Part shown: positions 43,468 to 48,854 of the stretch, in pieces
Position numbering within the stretch: the first letter of the stretch is position 1
Layout: the number at the start of each line of letters is the position of its first letter
Assembly: GCF_013433315.1 (NCBI RefSeq)
Contig: NZ_WXVV01000038.1
Location: forward strand, 1-48,854
Length of the DNA: 48,854 bases
DNA from: Pseudomonas crudilactis
Lineage (GTDB): Bacteria; Pseudomonadota; Gammaproteobacteria; Pseudomonadales; Pseudomonadaceae
Reading direction: 5' to 3'
Made by a program: the position numbers and the translations under genes
Notes under the pieces: model-generated
The model's database searches: none
The model's input: only the letters and a program-made list of their open reading frames with translations
What the model was told of the DNA's origin: nothing

Positions 43468-46400
43468 TCAAGGTGGGGAGCCGCCTAGACGGTTGATTAT
43501 TTTGTAATCCGGCTTGATTGAATCAGAAGCTTCACGATTACAACGGCGACATAGAATCTGGGTATTACCCTCATCGTTTGCGCCTCCCAATGAATCAGGT
43601 TGAATATGATCGAATTGTCGTTCATTCGGTGGCGGAGTTACACCCCTCTGGCTCTTTTGACCAGGAACTACTGTGATCAAGCACTTCTCACATGATTCCA
43701 CTCCGTGAAATTGCTTGTTCTCGATAGCTACCTTCGTTTTCACCGACTTCGGAATACGCGCTAGACCTAACGGGTCGATCCATTGCACCGGATTTGGTGC
43801 ATATTCGTAGGCGTTCAATCCCCCTGCGAGACCGATCGGATCTTGATTTATAAAACGTCCGACCGAAGGATCGTAATAACGATATCTATTGTAATGTAGC
43901 CCTGTCTCATGATCGTGATACTGCCCCTGGAACCGAATTGGGTTCATCACACCATGCTGCCGCGCCCACTCCGAGCGCTGCTCCGTCATCTGCCCCCACG
44001 CCTTGTACTGCGCGGTCCAGGCCATGTTGCCTTGGGAGTCGGTCAGCTCCTGCGGCGTGCCGAGGTGATCACACTGGTACCACGCCAACGCATCAAACGG
44101 TAATGCCGTTACCTTGTGATTCCACACCGGATCTTCATCAAGGCTATATTCACCGCTGTAATCCGGCAAACCGATCAGATCGATTGGCGCATGCCGTACA
44201 GCCTGAGCGATCGGGACGAAGGTGTCTGGCTCGAAGACATAATGAACCGTGCGACCCGGCTCGCCTTCGCTTTGCGCCGGGTTGCTTTCCCAAGCGAGGT
44301 TGTCGCCATCCCAACCGTACAAGGTGAAGCCGCAGCCGAGTTCGCGCTGTTTGCGCGCGTGCTCGTTTCTGTTCCAGAGAGAGCCTGCTTCCGGACGCTG
44401 TTTGTAGTGCGCGCGCGAGTTTTTGTGCAGGCGGCGTCCCAGTGCATCGTAGGCGAAATCCACGCTCAGGCGCGGGTCTTCGAAATGCACCAGTCGATCA
44501 AACAAATCCCACTGTAGATCGCTGCGTTGGCCGTTGTGCCAGCGCTGGATCTGGTTGCCGCGTTCGTCGTAGTCGTAGTGGGTGCCGGTGTATTCGCGCA
44601 GCAGGTTATCGACGAGTTTGCTGCGCTGTGGCGTCTGATCCAGTGGTCGGCGAATTTCTGTCGCCTTGTCGTCGAGCAGGTTGCCGGCCGGGTCGAAGGC
44701 AAAGGTTTCCACGCCTTGACGCGTCACGGCGCTGAGCAGTCGGCCAACGGGATCGTAGCGATAGGCGAGCGGGCCACGGCGGCTGTCGTTGATGTTAGTC
44801 AGTTGGCCGGCCGCGTCGTAGGTGTATTCGCGTTTGAGCAGCATGGATTTGTCGTCGCTGCGTCCCAGCAATTGCTCCTGCAAGCGACCAACCGGATCCC
44901 AGCTTTGGGTTTGCACCAGGTGGTTGCCTTGATGGCGGGCGATTTCGCGGTGCATGTCGTCGCGCTCGTAGCCAACCAGTTCATGATTGTCCAGTCGTAG
45001 ACCTAGCAAGTGTCCACTGCCGTAAGTCAACCAACTGACACGGTGGCCGTCTGGACGGGTCGTGGCAATACACTGGTTTAGTACGTCGTATTCGTGCCGC
45101 CAGACCGCGACCACCGGGCTGTCCAACCCCAGATAGTGTTGGTGCTCACGCAGAATATTTCCTGCCGGATCATAAAACCATTGCAGGCGGCTGTCGGCGT
45201 TGTCGGCCAGCACCATGTTGCCGTTGCCATCGTAGGCAAAGGTTTCGCTTTGCGACTGGTCGCCCAAGGTCGCGCGACGTTCGGTCAAACGGCCCATCGG
45301 GTCGAAGCTCAACGAGATGACACGTTGGCCATTGATCGATTGGGCCAGGCGACCGGTCAGTGGGTCGTACTGATAACGAGTGCTGCGCCCGTCAAAGCGG
45401 CGTTCTTCCAGCAGACGTCCGACCGGATCGTAGTGAAAGAGCGCGCGTTGTTCGTTTTCGTTTTCCAGGGCCGTTAGCCGTCCGAGACGGTCCCGACGAT
45501 AGCGCAGTGTTTGTTCCGCGGCATCGACACGCTCGGTGATCAAACCGGCCGCGCTGTAGCTCCAGGTGGTGCAACGATCGAGACCGTCGGCGTACGCCAA
45601 TAAACGACCTTCGGCGTCGCGCTCAAAGCGCTCTTCGGTCTTGTCCGGGTGCTTGATCAGCACCAGTTGGCCGGCCTTGTATTCATACTCGGTGGTGTGT
45701 CCGGCAGCGTCGGTGAAGCAGATCATCTGCCCCAGTTCGTTGTATTCCCACGCGCTGGTTTTGCCCGAGCAATCGACGTACTCGACCAGTTGCCCGGCGT
45801 CGTTGTAGTCGAGGGTTTTTTCGTTGCCGTTGGCGTCCTTGATCGCGGTGGGCAGGCCGGATTTGTTGTAGGCGTATTCGGTTTTGTTGCCCAGTGGATC
45901 GAGCGCTTCGACCAAGTTGCCTTGGTCGTCATAGGCGCGCTGCCACTGACCGCCCTCGGCGTCGCTGATCTTGATCAGCAGATCCTGATCATCGTAGGCG
46001 TAATGCACCACCGTGTGATCGGCGCGGATGTGTTCGAGCAGGTTGCTGCGTTCATCGTAGCTGTAGCGATCGGTGCTGCCGTCGGCATTGACGCGGCGCA
46101 CGATGTTCTTCGCCTCGTCGCGGAAGAACCATTCCGAACGCTCGTCGGCGTAGCGAATACGGTAGGTGTAGCCAAGGATGTCGTAGTAGTGCCAGGTCTC
46201 GTTGCCAAGGGCATCGGTGACGTAGGTCAGACGGATGTTTTCGTCCCATTCCAGACGCGTGTCGAAGCTGCCGTCGTCGGCCCATTCGCGCACGGCTTTG
46301 GCCTTGGCGCTTGAACCGTCCCACTGCAGATTCATGCCGCGCCCGGTGCGGTCGGTGTAGCGGGTGATCAGGTGATGCTGGAACTGATACGACCAGACTG

Positions 46401-48089
46401 CACCGTTCTCGTCCTGCGCCTGAATCAGGTCGCCATAGGCATCGTATTGGTACGCACAAAGCTGTCGCAACGGTTCGCCGTCGACGATTTCCCAAAGACC
46501 GATAAACCGACCGAGATCGTCGATCATCGTGCCTAGGTGCAAATGGACTTTGGTGAAGTCGTTTTCCTGATAGGTGATCAGATCCGAGAGCCGCGAGTGT
46601 TCGCCGTGACGATGCTCGTAATGCAGCATCACTCCGGCGCCGTTGCGCAGAGAAATGTTGCTCAGCACATAGCGCTGGCCACGGCGGACGTAGGTTTCCT
46701 TACGCTCGAAACCACGGCACAGCAACAGCTGATCTTCGCTGTTGCGGACCAGGGTGATGTTTTCGATGGCGTCGTAGTGGAACAGGCCGACTTTTGGCAG
46801 TGGATAGCTGTGGTCGCGGCCGTCAGCGCCGTAGAACGTCAGGCCATCGTCCACGCAGTCAAAACGTGTGGTGAATTCGTTGATCCAGCGAGCGCCGAGT
46901 TCACTCTGATCGTAGGCGTCGAGGCGGGAGTTGTAAGTGCGCGTCCATTCGATCGGGAAGGGGCCGGGCAGGCTGAAATCGGTGTGGCGGAGGCTTTCCG
47001 AACCCAGGGCAAAGTTGATGCTACGACAGGTGCCCGGACAGGGGCCGTTCTTTCTCGGATTAGCCGCTTGAGCGGCCGGAGCCTGGAGACCTACGGCGCC
47101 CAGTCCGCCCTCCGAAGCCGTCCGCTTGGCTTGGCTTGACTGGTCTGGTCCGGCTTGACTCCAGCGCTCTGCCCATGAGCATTGCGCTTACGCCAAAGAG
47201 TGACCGCACTGGATAAAATCAGCAGCAACCAGCCAATCGAGTTCTGGACCGATTCATCGTCCAATTTGCTCAATTGTGTACGTAACTCCGGCCCCATCGC
47301 CCGCAGCTTCGCTGTCTCGCTGGCAACCCTTTGCTTGATCTCGTCAGGCAGCAGATGATCCGCCGCGCTATTGGCCAATCCTTTGCCTGCCGCTTTGTAG
47401 GCGCTGGAGGCGGCACCGAAAATATTGCCAATCGCCGCAAGTGGATCATTGAGTAACTGATCGCCGGCGGCACTGATCTGTTGACCGGCAGCCTGCGCAT
47501 CCCCCTTGGCATCCAGCTTGCCATTGGCCACCGTATCGAGACCTTTGGCGATCTCGTTGATGACATCCTCACCTAGCTTGCCAGCGTCCGCCAAAATCCC
47601 CGGCAGCTTGCCTTTGGCCTGTTCAACGAAGTCATCGAGGGTGCCGATGATGGACTCGTTCAAGTGGCCGACCAGCACTTCGATCACCGAGGTGCTGAGC
47701 AACATCCTGCTGCTGGCTTTCATCTCCTGACGCACCAGAAACAGCGTCGGACGCAGGGTCATGCGTGCAGCCGCCATCGCAGGTGGCAACGGCAGTACAC
47801 CGATCAGATTGATGCCGAGACTGGCCCACGCCAGCAGGTCACGTTTCTGCGCATTCGACAAAGTGACAATGTCACCCAACGCATCGACCAGTGCCATGAT
47901 GTTGCCCACAACCGGCAACGCGCCGGCGACGTTCTTGATCCGGTCGAGGGTGACCACACCACCGCTGGCCGATTGCAGCCAGGCATCAAAGGTTGCCGCA
48001 CTGCTGGCGACGTCCTGAACGTCAATGGCATTCAGTGGAACGATGGCAACCTGAGGTTCACGTTTTACAGCAGCTACTTCAGTCGTCAT
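43468..48089 (-). pseudogene. RHS-repeat T6SS effector with HNH nuclease tip, frameshifted
   Basis: Two frames together make a full RHS toxin of about 1538 residues. The N-terminal 332 codons run 48089-47091. The rest is open in another frame from before 46854, where an ATG-led frame begins, down to 43468. The frames meet at (GCTTG)3, 47124-47138. Removing one 5-base unit fuses them, and the joined sequence then aligns with the intact paralog residue for residue (TSQAKRTASEGGLGAVGLQAP against TSKAQHKAGEGRLEATAQQAP). After the boundary DPLGL the 97-residue tip holds CEKC, FDHIQPDSLGG and LCRRCN, an HNH endonuclease that should cut DNA. The start overlaps the vgrG stop by 4 bases (ATGA). As written the toxin is not made unless the repeat slips or the ribosome shifts frame. 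Confidence 0.85.
47124..47138. repeat. Pentanucleotide tandem repeat (GCTTG)3 at the RHS frameshift
   Basis: Three exact GCTTG units (CAAGC on the coding strand). Two units keep the RHS frame open; three put a stop at 47091. This is consistent with slipped-strand expansion by one unit. Confidence 0.95.
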
Positions 48090-48854
48090 GACAGCATCTC
48101 ACCCGCCAACAGGCCCGGGGTTTTCAAGGAAGGTTTTGGCAGACTCGGTGCAGGCAGGCTCGGCAACTTGCCCGCCTTACCCGCCGCCCCCAAAATCCCC
48201 GACGCACTCGGCAACGCCGCACTCGCCAATTTCGGCAATCCGGCCACACCGCCCTGCACCACACCCTTCACCTGCTGCGCTGCTTGCATCGCACCTTGCG
48301 CGGACTGCACTGCGCTCATCCCTGTTTGCGCCATGTCCTTGCCTTTCTCCAACATCTCCCAGCTCTTGCTCGGCAAGACCTGCGCGACCATGGCTTGCAC
48401 CTGACTCGGCACGTCTTCGGCCCCCGGTGGATTCAACGGCCATTCCGGCTTGCCGATGTAACTGCCATCGCTCCAGGTGTCTGCCGGATCCTTGCCGAAC
48501 AGCACACGCGCCGGCCCCGGTGCAGCGCCGGCGACGCTGGCGAAACCCTTGCCGTCGAGCTTGCCCTTGATGCTTTTGCCCAGGGCGTCGATGACTTCGT
48601 AATCGCCCTCTTTGATGCCCTGACGCCCGGCGTATTGGTTGAACAATTCCAGGTTGCCCTTGCCCGGTTTCGGTGGTTCCGGGAATACCCCGGCGAGACT
48701 TTTCGCCCCGGTGTAGGCGAAGTTCGCCGCGTGCGCGGTGTACGGGCCGCTGGTGGCGTGGGTGATGCCGCCGGCGTTGTAAGTGGTGGCGCTGCCGCCG
48801 CCCTGGATCACCAGTTCGGTTTTCGCGGTGATGGTGATGCGGTCGGCGTTGGCG
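48086..48854 (-). CDS. VgrG (T6SS spike), C-terminal part, cut by window edge
   Basis: About 255 residues are visible, continuing past the right edge. The first part (DRITITAKTELVIQGGGSATTYN, then SGPYTAHAANFAYTG) is the end of the gp5-like beta-helix / DUF2345 region of VgrG. A tail of about 190 residues follows, with an alanine- and proline-rich low-complexity end (KLPSLPAPSLPKPSLKTPGLL) that may carry or dock the effector. Its stop overlaps the start of the HNH-tipped RHS gene by 4 bases, so spike and effector are translationally coupled. Confidence 0.85.
   Translation of the reverse strand, partial: ANADRITITAKTELVIQGGGSATTYNAGGITHATSGPYTAHAANFAYTGAKSLAGVFPEPPKPGKGNLELFNQYAGRQGIKEGDYEVIDALGKSIKGKLDGKGFASVAGAAPGPARVLFGKDPADTWSDGSYIGKPEWPLNPPGAEDVPSQVQAMVAQVLPSKSWEMLEKGKDMAQTGMSAVQSAQGAMQAAQQVKGVVQGGVAGLPKLASAALPSASGILGAAGKAGKLPSLPAPSLPKPSLKTPGLLAGEMLS

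Noticed and set aside
43468..46854. The C-terminal RHS frame as an independent gene starting at 46854
   Set aside because: The in-frame ATG lies inside a conserved domain, has no ribosome-binding site, and the missing N-terminus is encoded directly upstream in another frame.

Overview
The window is chromosomal DNA from a Pseudomonas of the fluorescens group. The evidence is the high G+C content, benzoate and hydroxyproline gene sets typical of that genus, and Pseudomonas-type REP/REPIN palindromes (core GTGGGAGCGAGC...) at three sites. Assignment comes from reading the sequence; no database search was possible.

From 0.2 to 12.3 kb everything reads leftward. It holds an isopenicillin-N-synthase-like dioxygenase, a MetQ/MetN/MetI-type importer and an RbsA/RbsC/RbsB-type importer in one tightly packed seven-gene run. 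A sulfite-oxidase-like molybdoenzyme, a TonB-dependent receptor and an amino-acid permease follow. Together they look like an uptake and processing pathway for an unidentified, possibly sulfur- or amino-acid-containing compound. From 12.8 to 20.1 kb, benABCD-catBCA and the activator gene benR encode benzoate to catechol to muconolactone. A well-preserved BenR/XylS-type promoter lies in front of benA.

The gap from 20.1 to 20.95 kb is not empty. It carries a 32-residue reading frame with a good ribosome-binding site and terminator on the minus strand. A predicted ~84-nt RNA is transcribed divergently from it, and its 5' end is perfectly complementary over 19 nt to the leader of the small gene. 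This is the layout of a type I toxin-antitoxin locus and is the strongest candidate for something undescribed. A MarR-GNAT protein, a small lipoprotein, an AraC regulator and a LysE exporter follow.

From 23.9 to 31.4 kb is a complete trans-4-hydroxy-L-proline catabolic cluster: PAS-AraC regulator, permease, epimerase, deaminase, semialdehyde dehydrogenase and FAD-dependent D-hydroxyproline dehydrogenase. From 31.5 to 36.6 kb are unlinked genes: a LysR/esterase pair, a galactose-dehydrogenase-like oxidoreductase, a YahK-like alcohol dehydrogenase and a TrmK-like tRNA methyltransferase.

From 36.8 kb to the right edge is a type VI secretion effector island, all leftward. A VgrG (cut by the edge) overlaps an RHS gene with an HNH-nuclease tip. 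Two immunity-like genes, a PAAR gene, a second RHS gene with a cytidine-deaminase-like tip and its probable immunity gene follow. The two RHS cores are near-duplicates. The HNH copy is frameshifted at a (GCTTG)3 tandem repeat, and losing exactly one unit would restore the frame.
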